DNA of 64,000 nucleotides from JASHPR01 sp963778075. Lineage in GTDB: Bacteria > Actinomycetota > Actinomycetes > Streptosporangiales > Streptosporangiaceae. A program made the position numbers and the translations under genes. The notes under the pieces were generated by a model. It worked only from the letters and a program-made list of their open reading frames with translations, was not told where the DNA came from and did no database searches. Positions 50,986 through 59,373 of this stretch are shown here, one piece after another. Where the stretch lies: assembly GCA_963778075.1 (NCBI GenBank), contig CAVZTJ010000015.1:744001-808000 (forward strand), given 5' to 3'. The number at the start of each line of letters is the position of its first letter. Positions within the stretch are counted from its first letter, which is position 1.

Positions 50986-51150
50986 GCCTGGCCGGTCCGG
51001 CCCAGGCCCGCCGGGATCAGCGGTGGGCAGCGCTGGCCGGTCCGGCCAAGGCCCGCCGGGATCAGCGGTGGGCAGCGCCGGCTGGTCGGCCCTGTGCCCG
51101 CCGGACGGCGCCGGCTGGTCGGGCCCGGGCCCGCCGGGATCAGCGGCCTG
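50986..51150. repeat. 45-bp minisatellite in the 5' region of the chromate transporter gene
   Basis: Two nearly identical 45-bp units (GGCCGGTCCGGCC, GGCCCGCCGGGATCAGCGGT cores) start near 50989 and 51034. Two shorter, diverged units follow up to 51150. The period is 15 codons and the minus-strand frame stays open, giving peptide repeats rich in Pro, Gly and Arg. Confidence 0.8.
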
Positions 51151-51205
51151 CATGGCCCACCCGCCTCCCGCTTAGCCCAGCATCGGTCAAAGCTGTGAAG
51201 ATAAT

Positions 51206-51228
51206 TCAATTTAGTTTGGCATAATTGA
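51206..51228. promoter_or_regulatory. ArsR-type operator upstream of the fusion gene
   Basis: The inverted repeat TCAATT-N11-AATTGA ends three bases before the ATG of the ArsR-ArsC gene. The AT-rich, short-spaced palindrome is typical of ArsR binding sites and would also cover the start of the extended chromate transporter frame. Confidence 0.65.
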
Positions 51229-51231
51229 GCC

Positions 51232-52185
51232 ATGGCTGTCGCGCCTTCTCCCCCGGTCCTCGGTGTCCTTGCCCACGACCTGCGCTGGACGATCGTCAGC
51301 ATGCTCGTGGCTGGTGACCTGAGGACCAGCGAGCTCGTGGCCCGCACCGGTCAGCCGCCGAGCCTCGTCTCGTACCACCTGGCGCGACTCCGCGACGCTG
51401 GCCTGGTCAGCGTGCGGCGCAGCACGGCCGACGGCCGGGACAGCTACCACACACTGGACCTGGATGCCATCGGAGGTGCTGTCGCCGGCATGGCCAGCCA
51501 GATCCACCCCGGCCTGCTGGCGGAGGCGGGCGCCCACGCGGCGGAGGCGGGTACCCACGCGGCGGAGGCGGGCGCCCACGCGGCGGAGGCGGGTACCCAC
51601 GCGGCGGAGGCGGGTACCCACGCGGCGGAGGCGGGTACCCACGCGGCGGAGGCGGGTACCCACGCGGCGGAGGCGGGTACCCACGCGGCGGAGGCGGGTA
51701 CCCACGCGGCGGAGGCGGGTACCCACGCGGCGGAGGCGGGTACCCACGCGGCCGGGCCGGCGGGCCCGCCCGCCCCCGCCCGGATCTTGTTCATCTGCAG
51801 TGGCAACAGCGCGCGGTCCCCCATGGCCGAGGGCTGGCTGAACCACCTCGGGGGCGGCCGGGTGACGGCCCACAGCGCGGGTATCAGCCCAGGCTCCCTG
51901 CACCCGCTCGCGGTGGCAGCCATGGCCGAGCAAGGCGTGGACATCAGCGGCCACCGGCCGGCGCACTTCAGCGAGTTCACGGACGACAGCTTCACGCGCG
52001 TGATCACGCTGTGCGACAGGGCCAGGGAGAACTGCGGCGAGCTGCCCAGAGAGGCGGCGGCCGTGCACTGGAGCATCCCAAATCCAGCGCAGGCGCACCC
52101 GCCCGATCTCGACGCGTTCCGGGTAACGACCAGGGAACTGCAGACCCGGATTCGCTACCTGCTGCCGTTGCTGGCTGTGACCTGA
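51232..52185 (+). CDS. ArsR repressor - arsenate-reductase/LMW-phosphatase fusion with heptad-repeat linker
   Basis: Residues 1-90 are an ArsR winged helix (VLAHDLRWTIVSMLVAGDLR, TSELVARTGQPPSLVSYHLA, RLRDAGLVSVRRS). Residues 98-174 are eleven copies of EAG[T/A]HAA. Residues about 183-317 are a low-molecular-weight phosphatase/arsenate reductase domain with the P-loop ILFICSGNSARSPMAEGW (Cys-X5-Arg), AHSAGISPGSLHPLAVAAM, and the later VITLCDRARENCGELPREA, whose two Cys resemble the resolving cysteines of thioredoxin-linked ArsC. HWSIPNPAQAH provides the general acid Asp position in shifted form. The gene is divergent from a chromate transporter. The transcript may be leaderless because the operator ends three bases before ATG. 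Confidence 0.9.
   Translation: MAVAPSPPVLGVLAHDLRWTIVSMLVAGDLRTSELVARTGQPPSLVSYHLARLRDAGLVSVRRSTADGRDSYHTLDLDAIGGAVAGMASQIHPGLLAEAGAHAAEAGTHAAEAGAHAAEAGTHAAEAGTHAAEAGTHAAEAGTHAAEAGTHAAEAGTHAAEAGTHAAEAGTHAAGPAGPPAPARILFICSGNSARSPMAEGWLNHLGGGRVTAHSAGISPGSLHPLAVAAMAEQGVDISGHRPAHFSEFTDDSFTRVITLCDRARENCGELPREAAAVHWSIPNPAQAHPPDLDAFRVTTRELQTRIRYLLPLLAVT
51523..51753 (+). repeat. 21-bp coding minisatellite, eleven copies
   Basis: Eleven head-to-tail 21-bp units encode EAGTHAA (units 1 and 3 EAGAHAA). Units 4-11 are nearly identical at DNA level, which indicates recent expansion by slippage. The array joins the two domains of the ArsR-ArsC fusion and stays in frame. Confidence 0.97.
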
Positions 52186-52242
52186 GAGACGCGCGTCGGG
52201 GTCAGCGGCGCTGATGAGCTGCCCTCTCTTAGGCTCGTATCC

Positions 52243-52545
52243 GTGCATGCCGTGGCCGCCCTCGCGCTGCCTGCGGTCGAGTCCTTTGACCTGGCTATAC
52301 CGGCGCAGGTTTTCGGCGACCGCAGGCAGGCCGAGCGATGCAGCTTCACCGTCTGCGCCTCCACCCCCGGGCCAGTGCCGTGCACGACGGGGTACGCCAT
52401 TAACGCTCCGCACGGCCTGGACCAGCTGGTCGCCGGCGGACACCGTGGTGTTTCCGGCTACCTGCCCCTGGAGAATCCCGGCGAGGAGGTGTGCTCCGCG
52501 CTGCGCGCGGAGGTCGCCCGGGGCTACGCGAAATCGCGGAAGTAA
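52243..52545 (+). pseudogene. Truncated GlxA-type AraC regulator remnant
   Basis: From GTG 52243 the frame reads AALALPAVESFDLAIPAQVF, CSFTVCASTPGPVPCTTGYA, and HGLDQLVAGGH, the beginning of the DJ-1/PfpI-like domain of GlxA-family AraC regulators. After about 70 residues the similarity ends and a short unrelated tail (LPLENPGEEVCSALRAEVAR) closes the frame. The rest of the DJ-1 domain and the whole AraC DNA-binding domain are missing. It is most likely a deletion remnant. Confidence 0.7.
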
Positions 52546-52557
52546 CGGCCGTCGCGC

Positions 52558-52842
52558 TCAGGCGCGGGAAAGTCGGAAGATCTCACGCGGGCGGACTTCG
52601 CGCTCGTCATAGGTGAAGTCGACGCCGGCTTCCCGCGCAGCGGCGAACCCTGCGATGAACGCCTGCTCGGACTCCCACTTCCCGGTTGTGACGATCGCCG
52701 TGCCGTCCTTATCCAGCCAGCAGTCGACCCCCAGGCAGCCGGGCACGGTCTCGATAACCTCGCCCGCCCGTCTTACCCGTTTCAGCATCTCGGCACGGAA
52801 CTCGGGACTCGGATAGTGGAACGCAACGAGGCCAACCTGCAT
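52558..52842 (-). CDS. ABM-type (antibiotic biosynthesis monooxygenase fold) protein
   Basis: The 94-residue protein has the dimeric ferredoxin-like ABM fold: VGLVAFHYPSPEFRAEMLKR, VIETVPGCLGVDCWLDKDGT, AIVTTGKWESEQAFIAGFAA. Family members are small monooxygenases or binding proteins; the substrate is unknown. A perfect palindrome lies 43-58 bp upstream of its ATG and suggests regulation by a repressor not encoded nearby. Confidence 0.85.
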   Translation of the reverse strand: MQVGLVAFHYPSPEFRAEMLKRVRRAGEVIETVPGCLGVDCWLDKDGTAIVTTGKWESEQAFIAGFAAAREAGVDFTYDEREVRPREIFRLSRA

Positions 52843-52884
52843 CGCGGACTCCTTTGCCCAGCGCCTTGCTTAGCCGATCGCAAA

Positions 52885-52900
52885 TATACGTCACCGTATA
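52885..52900. promoter_or_regulatory. Perfect operator-like palindrome upstream of the ABM gene
   Basis: TATACG-TCAC-CGTATA, two exact 6-bp half sites with a 4-bp spacer, in an otherwise GC-rich area. It overlaps a TATATT-like -10 on the minus strand. The form is like many TetR or MarR operators. The cognate regulator is not seen in the window. Confidence 0.65.
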
Positions 52901-53043
52901 GTTGCCACGCTGGCACGGTCGGGACCAAGGTGTCAACCCAGGAAGCGGCGTCTAGTAGGGCAGCGGTTCGCAGGACAGCGGCGCCTAGCAGGACACGTAT
53001 CGCGGGACAGCGGCGCCAGGCATGTTGGACGAACGCCCCGCCA

Positions 53044-54516
53044 TCAGGCGGCTGCGGCAGGTGGTGGCCCGTGACCGTGCAGGGTTTTGTCCCCGTCGGG
53101 GCTGGTCGCGGTCACGCTTCCGTCAGGGTGCAAGGCGATGCTCCAGCCCCAGCGATGCACGGCGATCAAATGGTGGAAACTGCACAAAAGCATCAAATTA
53201 GTCAAGCAAGTCGGGCCGCCCTGGGCACGGGGAATGATGTGGTGCGGCTGGCAGGCCATCACCGGCTGATCACAGCCCGGGAACCGACAGCCCCGATCCC
53301 GCACGGCCACCGCCCGGCGCAAATGCACCGGGATGGTCTCTGTCAACGCGCCGACGTCCAGCGGAAGACTCACCGACGCGACTGTCCCCGGCGCCAGCCG
53401 CGTCCGCAAGTAGGACGCGAGCCCGCCAGGCCCCGACAGCAAGTCCGCCGCGGCCTTCAAGATCAACCGGCGCGCAGCCCGCCCGGCCCGAGCCTGCCGC
53501 GCCGTGTCGGCGTCGCCGGGCTGGTCTGAGGTGGCAGGGCCGGGAGGCGTTCCGTGCAGCAGCGCGGCGGCGAGGCGGTCCAGGACGCCGGGGTCGACGC
53601 GGCCGGTGACCACCGGGACGATCTGCGCGTCGCAGTCATCACCCGGGCCGACAGTAGCCTGCCCCGCCCAGGCAGCCTCGGCTTCGGGAGCGCCGGGCAG
53701 GCCACGGAGCCGGTCCAGATCCATGTGCAGCACAATTTGCGTCGGCTGGCCCGCCCGCTCGGGCAAGCAGCCCGACCCGATCAGCCGGCGGCACGCGTCT
53801 TCCAGGGCGTCGTGCAGCCGCTGGCCCTTGGTCCGCTCATCCTCCGGACCGCGTCGCTTGCCCAAAGCATCCAGCACCGCCTGCACCGCCGCGGCGCACT
53901 GCGGGCTCAGGTTCCCGTCCAGCTTCCCGGCACCCTGGAAAGTGGTGTCCAGCTGGACCGACCGCCCGGCGAAGTCGTCGTTGCCGTCGGTGTCGGGACC
54001 CGCGAAGCGCTTGTGCAACTCCTCCGCCAGCGTGCCAAGGTCGCCCAGGTCCGCGCCACCGTCCGCGGCGCCCAGCAAGATCACATCCGCGTCGCCGCGG
54101 ACATCCCCGGGCAGCGCGTCGGTCCAGTCGCAGATCTTGCGCGCCCACGACTCCGAGACCCGCCCGCCAGCCAGGGCCTCACCCACGGCCGGATGATCGC
54201 CCAGACGGCGCATCCAGGCCATGGCCCGCCCAGCCGCACCGCGGGTAGTACGGGTCTGCCAGCTCAGCCACGTCTTGGTGCTGCGGTGCCCGTCATCTTC
54301 GTAGCCACCTTGAGCATGGAACGCACCCAGCACCCGCGACTGCGCCGCGGTGTGCATCGACGCCGCCCGCTCCAGCCCGCGCAGGCAGTCCGCCTGCTCG
54401 ATGGTGGTCAGCGAGGCCACATCCGTCTCGGCCAGCCAGCTCAACGCGGCCTGCGCCATCGCCACCGCGTCGGCGGTGGTGGCGGGCGCGGCGGGCACCT
54501 GACCGGCTAAGCACAT
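53044..54516 (-). CDS. DUF222/13E12-family HNH endonuclease-like protein
   Basis: The 490-residue protein has an N-terminal DUF222 helical region (LRGLERAASMHTAAQSRVLG, GGRVSESWARKICDWTDALP) and a C-terminal HNH motif (RRAVAVRDRGCRFPGCDQPV, CQPHHIIPRAQGGPTCLTNL, MLLCSFHH with the zinc Cys/His). Such 13E12 genes are repeated in actinobacterial genomes and behave like mobile or SOS-linked elements in mycobacteria. GAGGAGG stands 12 nt before the ATG at 54516. No flanking terminal repeats were found. A degenerate SOS-box-like sequence lies 32 bp upstream. Confidence 0.93.
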   Translation of the reverse strand: MCLAGQVPAAPATTADAVAMAQAALSWLAETDVASLTTIEQADCLRGLERAASMHTAAQSRVLGAFHAQGGYEDDGHRSTKTWLSWQTRTTRGAAGRAMAWMRRLGDHPAVGEALAGGRVSESWARKICDWTDALPGDVRGDADVILLGAADGGADLGDLGTLAEELHKRFAGPDTDGNDDFAGRSVQLDTTFQGAGKLDGNLSPQCAAAVQAVLDALGKRRGPEDERTKGQRLHDALEDACRRLIGSGCLPERAGQPTQIVLHMDLDRLRGLPGAPEAEAAWAGQATVGPGDDCDAQIVPVVTGRVDPGVLDRLAAALLHGTPPGPATSDQPGDADTARQARAGRAARRLILKAAADLLSGPGGLASYLRTRLAPGTVASVSLPLDVGALTETIPVHLRRAVAVRDRGCRFPGCDQPVMACQPHHIIPRAQGGPTCLTNLMLLCSFHHLIAVHRWGWSIALHPDGSVTATSPDGDKTLHGHGPPPAAAA

Positions 54517-54547
54517 GACGGCGAGAACCTCCTCACGAACCGCTATT

Positions 54548-54561
54548 CGACTGTTAGTTCG
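54548..54561 (-). promoter_or_regulatory. SOS-box-like sequence upstream of the 13E12 gene
   Basis: CGACTGTTAGTTCG has the actinobacterial LexA layout CGAAC-N4-GTTCG with an exact right half and two mismatches in the left half. It is in promoter position for the 13E12 gene. Since several mycobacterial 13E12 genes are LexA-controlled, LexA control is plausible here; binding is unproven. Confidence 0.4.
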
Positions 54562-54633
54562 ATAGTAGTGAAGGGGTCCGACATTTCTTGGGCTTGGCGG
54601 TGGTTTGAATCGGGCACGACCGAGAAAGCCTAG

Positions 54634-54701
54634 ATTTTCTCCGCACCGCCCCCGCAGGGCGCCGACCGGATTTTCGCCGCGCCGCGCCCGCAGGGTGCCG
54701 A
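54634..54701. repeat. Two direct repeats of 32 bp
   Basis: ATTTTC followed by CCGC-rich sequence and CCCGCAGGG occurs twice, at 54634-54665 and 54670-54701, with about five differences. It lies between the 13E12 gene promoter and the 3' end of the next gene. The origin is unknown. Confidence 0.8.
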
Positions 54702-54747
54702 GATGTGGGCCGCTCAGACGGGATGGACGGTGCGCTGATGACCGAGC

Positions 54748-55710
54748 TCAGCCGCCGGAGGCGTGGACCTCGTACCAGAAGCCGCCGTTCAGGTTGATGT
54801 TGTTGCCGGTGGCCTGGCCGGGGTGGCTGTCGCCGATGTAGGTGTACAGCGGATGCCCGTCGTAGGTGGCCTGGATCGTCCCGTCAGTGCGCTTGATCGT
54901 GCCCAGCTTGCCGGTGACACCGGGACCGGCCTTCTGCGCCCCGTAAACCGGCGGCCAGTAGGCAGCGCAACTCCCGTAGCAGGCGGACTTCGTCGGCGTG
55001 TCCGGTGCGAACCAGTAGAGCGTCATGCCCTTGGAGTTGGTGAGCACGGTCACGCCCTTGATCTGGATCGTCTTGAGAGCCTGACCGGATGCGGACGAGG
55101 ATGACGGCGCAGGGGCGCTTGGAGCGGTTGCCGCTCCGGCCACCGCAACGCCGAGCACGACCAGCGCCAGCACCGAAACCGCGCCAACCCCAGCCAGGGC
55201 ACGGGGCAGGGAGGTAGGCAGGCCCTCGCGCAGCCACCCCATCCTGGAGCCGTGCGCCGCGCGCTGCGGCCCGGGCGTCAGCGCCATCGCGGCCAGCACC
55301 GCGAACGCCGCGATCTCAATGACCCCGGCGACTATCCCGGCCGTCGTCCGCACCTCGCGAAAGCCGAACAACCCGAACCAGATCGTCAGCAGGTAACCAC
55401 CCAGGGTGCTCAGCGAGAACAGCGCCCCGGCCGCGGCGCCCAGCCGGCTGCCGAGCAGGACAACCGCGGCGAGGACGAACGCGGCAATGATCTGAAGCAG
55501 GAACAGCACGCCGATCGTCGGGATCGTCCGGTACCCGGTCAGGTACAGGTCAAGGTGGATCGCGCCGGTGGCGGCGAGCAGCCCGGCCCCGGCCACCCGC
55601 AGGGCAAGCTGCTGCCATGTCCGCTGCGGATGACTGGAGTGATTCGATCGACTCGGGCGCTGCGCATCCGGCACGTGCGGCTGATGGTTAGGACGGTGCG
55701 ACGTGCTCAT
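54748..55710 (-). CDS. Membrane protein with C-terminal PF03640-type secreted repeats
   Basis: The N-terminal 30 residues are hydrophilic. Five hydrophobic segments follow (e.g. GAGLLAATGAIHLDLYLTGY, GVLFLLQIIAAFVLAAVVLL, LGGYLLTIWFGLFGF, AAFAVLAAMAL). A Ser/Pro linker then leads to an exported domain of the type called secreted repeat of unknown function (GMTLYWFAPDTPTKSACYGS, CAAYWPPV, later YDGHPLYTYIGDSHPGQATG). This domain is often linked to electron transfer or heme proteins in actinobacteria. ATG 55710 is chosen for its GGAG context; the frame is open further upstream without similarity. Confidence 0.8.
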   Translation of the reverse strand: MSTSHRPNHQPHVPDAQRPSRSNHSSHPQRTWQQLALRVAGAGLLAATGAIHLDLYLTGYRTIPTIGVLFLLQIIAAFVLAAVVLLGSRLGAAAGALFSLSTLGGYLLTIWFGLFGFREVRTTAGIVAGVIEIAAFAVLAAMALTPGPQRAAHGSRMGWLREGLPTSLPRALAGVGAVSVLALVVLGVAVAGAATAPSAPAPSSSSASGQALKTIQIKGVTVLTNSKGMTLYWFAPDTPTKSACYGSCAAYWPPVYGAQKAGPGVTGKLGTIKRTDGTIQATYDGHPLYTYIGDSHPGQATGNNINLNGGFWYEVHASGG

Positions 55711-55939
55711 ACTCCATTCACGGTCTCGAAGCCACCTCGGTTCAACGCCACCAAGCTGAGGGGAAGCTGCTCGCGTTTCATTTATCGGGAAACCCGCCAG
55801 GCGTATTAGCTGACGCGTTGCCTCGTACTGACACGATTCCCCGTAATCGTGCGGGCAAAGCGCGGGCTGGGGTGGCGACGGGGCACGGCGGCTGCGCGGT
55901 TTGCCGTCGCGCGGCGCCCGGGGCGCGCCCGGGCACGGG

Positions 55940-57686
55940 TCAGGCGGTCGCCGGGAAGCCTCCGAGGTACGCGCGCCACCCCGGGTGGTCCGAACGCGGC
56001 CGGACCAGGGTGAACGCCTCAAATTCGGTGTAATTCGGAGTGGACGCGCCCGTTTCGCCGGTCGTCGGATTGACCGGGTCGGCGCCGACCGCGTGGTACT
56101 GGGTGACCGTGATGCTGGTCATCCCGCCCGGCGCTTCGGGTTCCACGTTGAACACCGCGATCCCGTAGCCGGTGGAAGTGTCCCGCCGGGCCGACCAGGT
56201 GGCATCCTCCACCGCGTCCGCTGCAGCGCGGGCGTACACGTCCGGCGTCGAGGTTGCCTCCGGCCGGTTCGCGTGCGTGAACACCTTGGCCTGGGGCAGA
56301 CCGTCGGCCTTGTCCAGGCCGTAGTCGTCGAGGTTGGCGTCGGTTCCGCCGCAGCCGAGCACCAGGTGCACGGTCCCGCGGCTGGTGTCGAACACGCCCG
56401 TGTCGTGAGTCGTGACCGGGTGTGGCCGCAGTGTCTGCACCGTCGCGCTGGTGGCCACCTCGGTGCCCACCACGGCGTCGAAGCCGCGGCAGGGGAACGA
56501 CCGCTCGTAGTCGTGGTCGTGGCCGTTGAGCACCAGATCGACCTGGTACCGGTCGAACAGCGGCAGCCACTCCTGACGGATCCCCAGGTCAGAGCCGTTC
56601 CCGGTGGACGAGGATGAGCAGGCGATCTGGTGCATCTGCGTGATGATCCAGTCGACCGACGGGTCGGAGCGCGCCGCCGCGAGCGTCCGCTCGAGCCAGG
56701 CGGTCTGGGCGCCACCCGAGTAGCCGTGGATGTAGAACGAGGTGCCCGGCTCGATCGGCGGGTTGCCGGTGGTTGCCACCGGCGTCAGGGCGCCGGGCCC
56801 GGCCACGAACGCCCCGGCGTCCTGGAAGACCACGTCGTCGGCGTCCAGCGAGACGAACAGCACGGAGCCCACCTGGGACGAGTACCAGCGCCCGCGGAAT
56901 CAGCCGGTGCCGTTGTCCGGCAGCAGGTACGGGGTCAGGTACGAGGTGAAACCCTGCGGCCCGTTGTCGAACTCCACCTCATGGTTGCCGGGGCACGGCA
57001 TCCAGGCCCGGTTCGCGGCCGAAGACTGGTTGTTGTTGCCGAAGTCCTGCCATACCTCCGGCTGGGTGGTCGGGTTCAGGTCGGCGTAGCACAGGTCGCC
57101 GTTGAGCAGGTGGAACAGGGGCTTGAACGACTCGACGGCCGCGACCGCGTAGGCGCTCTGCCCGTAGGAGAGCACCCACTGGGTGTTCGGCGTGGCCAGG
57201 TCGCCGAAGCTGGTGAACCGGAATCGCGCCCGCCCCCGCCGGCGCGGTCCGGAAAGAGGCGGCGAACGGCTCCGAACCGCTGTCGTTGTCGGCGGTCACC
57301 GTGTAGGAGTACTCGGTGTCCGGAGCTAGCCCGGTGAGCTGGGCGTGGTAGGTCCAGACGGTCTCGCCGTTGATGCCGTCGGTGTTGGTCCGCTGGATCG
57401 CACGGACGGTGCGGCCGAATCCACCGCCCCGGCGCAGTTGCACCCGCGCGCCGGTGGCCTGGGCTGGCGAGGCCCAGGACACGGTCACACTCGACGTCGG
57501 GTCCGCGCCCCACGTGAGGTGTATCTGCTCCGGGGTGCCGTCGGCGGCATCACCAGAGGCGGACGCCGCGCTTGCCGGGCGGGCCGCGCCGAGGATCGTG
57601 AGCGGGCCCGCGGCGGCCAGCAGTCCGGTGCCGCCCGCGCCAGCCAGAATCTGCCGGCGGGTCAGGGACGAGTCATCGTGAGCCAT
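55940..57686 (-). pseudogene. Tat-exported purple-acid-phosphatase-like protein, disrupted
   Basis: From ATG 57686 a Tat signal (SLTRRQILAGAGGTGLLAAA) and a fibronectin-like N-terminal domain (IHLTWGADPTSSVTVSWASP) are read. A one-base insertion in a G/C run near 57225-57235 shifts the frame. The next frame continues FRFTSFGDLATPNTQWVLSY, FHLLNGDLCYADL and CPGNHEVEF, the first metal-binding motifs. It stops at an in-frame TGA near 56899-56901 within DNGTG-stop-FRGRWYSS. After that stop the same frame runs on to 55940 with LVLNGHDHDYERS and the full C-terminus. With one frameshift and one nonsense codon it is inactive as read. The intact remainder suggests recent loss or sequence error. Confidence 0.8.
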
Positions 57687-57760
57687 ACCCGAAAGTGTCA
57701 CAAATACCGTGAACGTCACGTGACCACCCGACGATCGCCAGTGCCAGCGATGGTGAACTC

Positions 57761-58468
57761 CTAGCTCTGGTACTCGTCGTGGCGGCGCACCCAGTACTGG
57801 GGATCGTCGTGGCCGGCCTCGTCGCGGCCCTTGGGGACCAGGTCCAGGTACTGGTAGGCGGCGTTCATCATGTCGATGCCCCGCGCGTACGTCGAATAGG
57901 TGTGGAACACGTGCCCGCCGTCGCCCTTGCAAAAGACGCTGATGCCCTCCCGATCCGGGAGGCCGGGGCCGCGCGGACCGTAGTTGTATTCGGCGGTTCC
58001 GCTGGCAGGAGTGTCGGGCCTGAACGCGACGCCGAAGTCGTGATTGAAGTCCGTGCCGCCGGACGAGAACCAGGGGAACGTCCAGCCCATCCGTTTGGCG
58101 TACGCCGCCAGCTTGGGCTGCGCAGCCCGGGAGATCGCGATTATGGTGACGTCGCGTGCGTTCAGATGCGCCGTGGTGCCGTTGAAGCTGTCCGCACAGA
58201 AAGAGCAGTGCGGGCAGCCCTCGTCCCAGTCGGGCGGGAACATGAAGTGATACACGATCAGCTGGCTGCGCCCGTCGAACAGCTGGGAAAGGCTTCTCGT
58301 CCCGTCCGGGCCCTCGAAGAAGTACTCCTTGGTTACCTCTTCCCAGGGCAGGTCACGTCGCTGCCGGGCGAGCTCCTCGCGCAGCCGGGTGAACTCCTTC
58401 TCCCGCTCCAGCAGCGCCTTGCGGGCGATCACCCATTCTTCCGCGGACACGACTGCGTGCTCATCCAC
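57761..58468 (-). CDS. DUF899 family thioredoxin-like protein
   Basis: The 235-residue protein begins ARKALLEREKEFTRLREELA, RQRRDLPWEEVTKEYFFEGP and has a thioredoxin-like core with LIVYHFMFPPDWDEGCPHCS, FCADSFNG, VTIIAISRAAQPKLAAYAKR and MGWTFPWFSSGGTDFNHDFG. These are the DUF899 marks. The Cys pair in CPHCSFC could be redox active. Function in the family is not established. Confidence 0.92.
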   Translation of the reverse strand: MDEHAVVSAEEWVIARKALLEREKEFTRLREELARQRRDLPWEEVTKEYFFEGPDGTRSLSQLFDGRSQLIVYHFMFPPDWDEGCPHCSFCADSFNGTTAHLNARDVTIIAISRAAQPKLAAYAKRMGWTFPWFSSGGTDFNHDFGVAFRPDTPASGTAEYNYGPRGPGLPDREGISVFCKGDGGHVFHTYSTYARGIDMMNAAYQYLDLVPKGRDEAGHDDPQYWVRRHDEYQS

Positions 58469-58553
58469 CGCACAACCTCCTAGCCGCCCAGGCTAATAGG
58501 CCGACCCGGCAACCCGGTTTCGCACCAAGAGCCACCGCGCTATCGTCGCCAGC

Positions 58554-59369
58554 GTGCGCGACGACGATGCGTTCTGTGACTACGTCGTTGGCAGGCTTGC
58601 CGCCCTGCCGGGCGTGCAGGCCGTCGCGCTGGGCGGTTCCCGGGCCGCGGGCACCAACCGCGCGGACAGCGACTGGGACTTCGCCGTGTACTACCGCGGC
58701 GCGTTTTCCCCGGACGACCTGCGCGCGGTCGGCTGGCCGGGGACGGTGTTCGAGATCGGCGGCTGGGGCGGCGGCGTGTTCAACGGCGGCGCGTGGCTGC
58801 AGGTCGACGGGCGCAAGGTCGACGTGCACTACCGCGACCTCGAGGACGTTGAATACCGGCTTCGCGAGGCGCAAGCGGGCAGGTTCGGGATCGAGCGGCT
58901 GCAGTTCCACCTGGCTGGTGTTCCCACCTACATCGTCCTGGCCGAAGTCGCCGGCAACAAGCTGCTGGCCGGGCAGCTGCCCGCCGAGCTGAGCCTGCCG
59001 CGGTACCCGGACGCGCTGCGGGCCGCGGCGTCGCGCGGCTGGTGGAGCAGCGCCCAGGCGACGCTCGACTACGGCCGGAGCGCCTACGCGGAGCGCGGCC
59101 GGATCACCGAGACCGTTGGCACGATCGCGGTGGCCGCTTGCCAGGCCGCGCACGCCGTAGCGGCAGCGGCCGGGCGGTGGGTGACCAACGAGAAGACCCT
59201 GCTGGACCGGACCGGCCTGCGCGCCGTGGACGAGATCCTGGCCGGCTTGCCCCCGGACGCCGGAGCGCTGACCAGGGCCGTCGACGGGGCGCTGGAATTT
59301 CTCGAGAACGCCGTGCGCCGGGCTGACCCGGGTCCGGCGGCGGCCAGCGCTACCGGTGGTGCAGGATAG
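58554..59369 (+). CDS. Nucleotidyltransferase-domain protein
   Basis: The 271-residue protein has a Pol beta-type nucleotidyltransferase core: GGSRAAGTNRADSDWDFAVY (GS motif with two Asp) and VDGRKVDVHYRDL (third Asp). A helical C-terminal half (VLAEVAGNKLLAGQLPAELS, ATLDYGRSAYAERGRITETV) may bind a substrate as in DUF4037 or kanamycin-type enzymes. GTG 58554 is used since no other start precedes the core. The stop lies 4 bp before the DyP start, and the gene may belong to the encapsulin operon; a link in function is not clear. Confidence 0.85.
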   Translation: MRDDDAFCDYVVGRLAALPGVQAVALGGSRAAGTNRADSDWDFAVYYRGAFSPDDLRAVGWPGTVFEIGGWGGGVFNGGAWLQVDGRKVDVHYRDLEDVEYRLREAQAGRFGIERLQFHLAGVPTYIVLAEVAGNKLLAGQLPAELSLPRYPDALRAAASRGWWSSAQATLDYGRSAYAERGRITETVGTIAVAACQAAHAVAAAAGRWVTNEKTLLDRTGLRAVDEILAGLPPDAGALTRAVDGALEFLENAVRRADPGPAAASATGGAG

Positions 59370-59373
59370 ACCG

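Noticed and set aside
51523..51753. CRISPR-like repeat array
   Set aside because: The units are contiguous, 21 bp, and without spacers; they code for an in-frame peptide repeat.
56895..56905. TGA as a selenocysteine codon in the phosphatase gene
   Set aside because: Purple acid phosphatases have no selenocysteine position there, no stem-loop is evident, and another frameshift upstream already breaks the gene.
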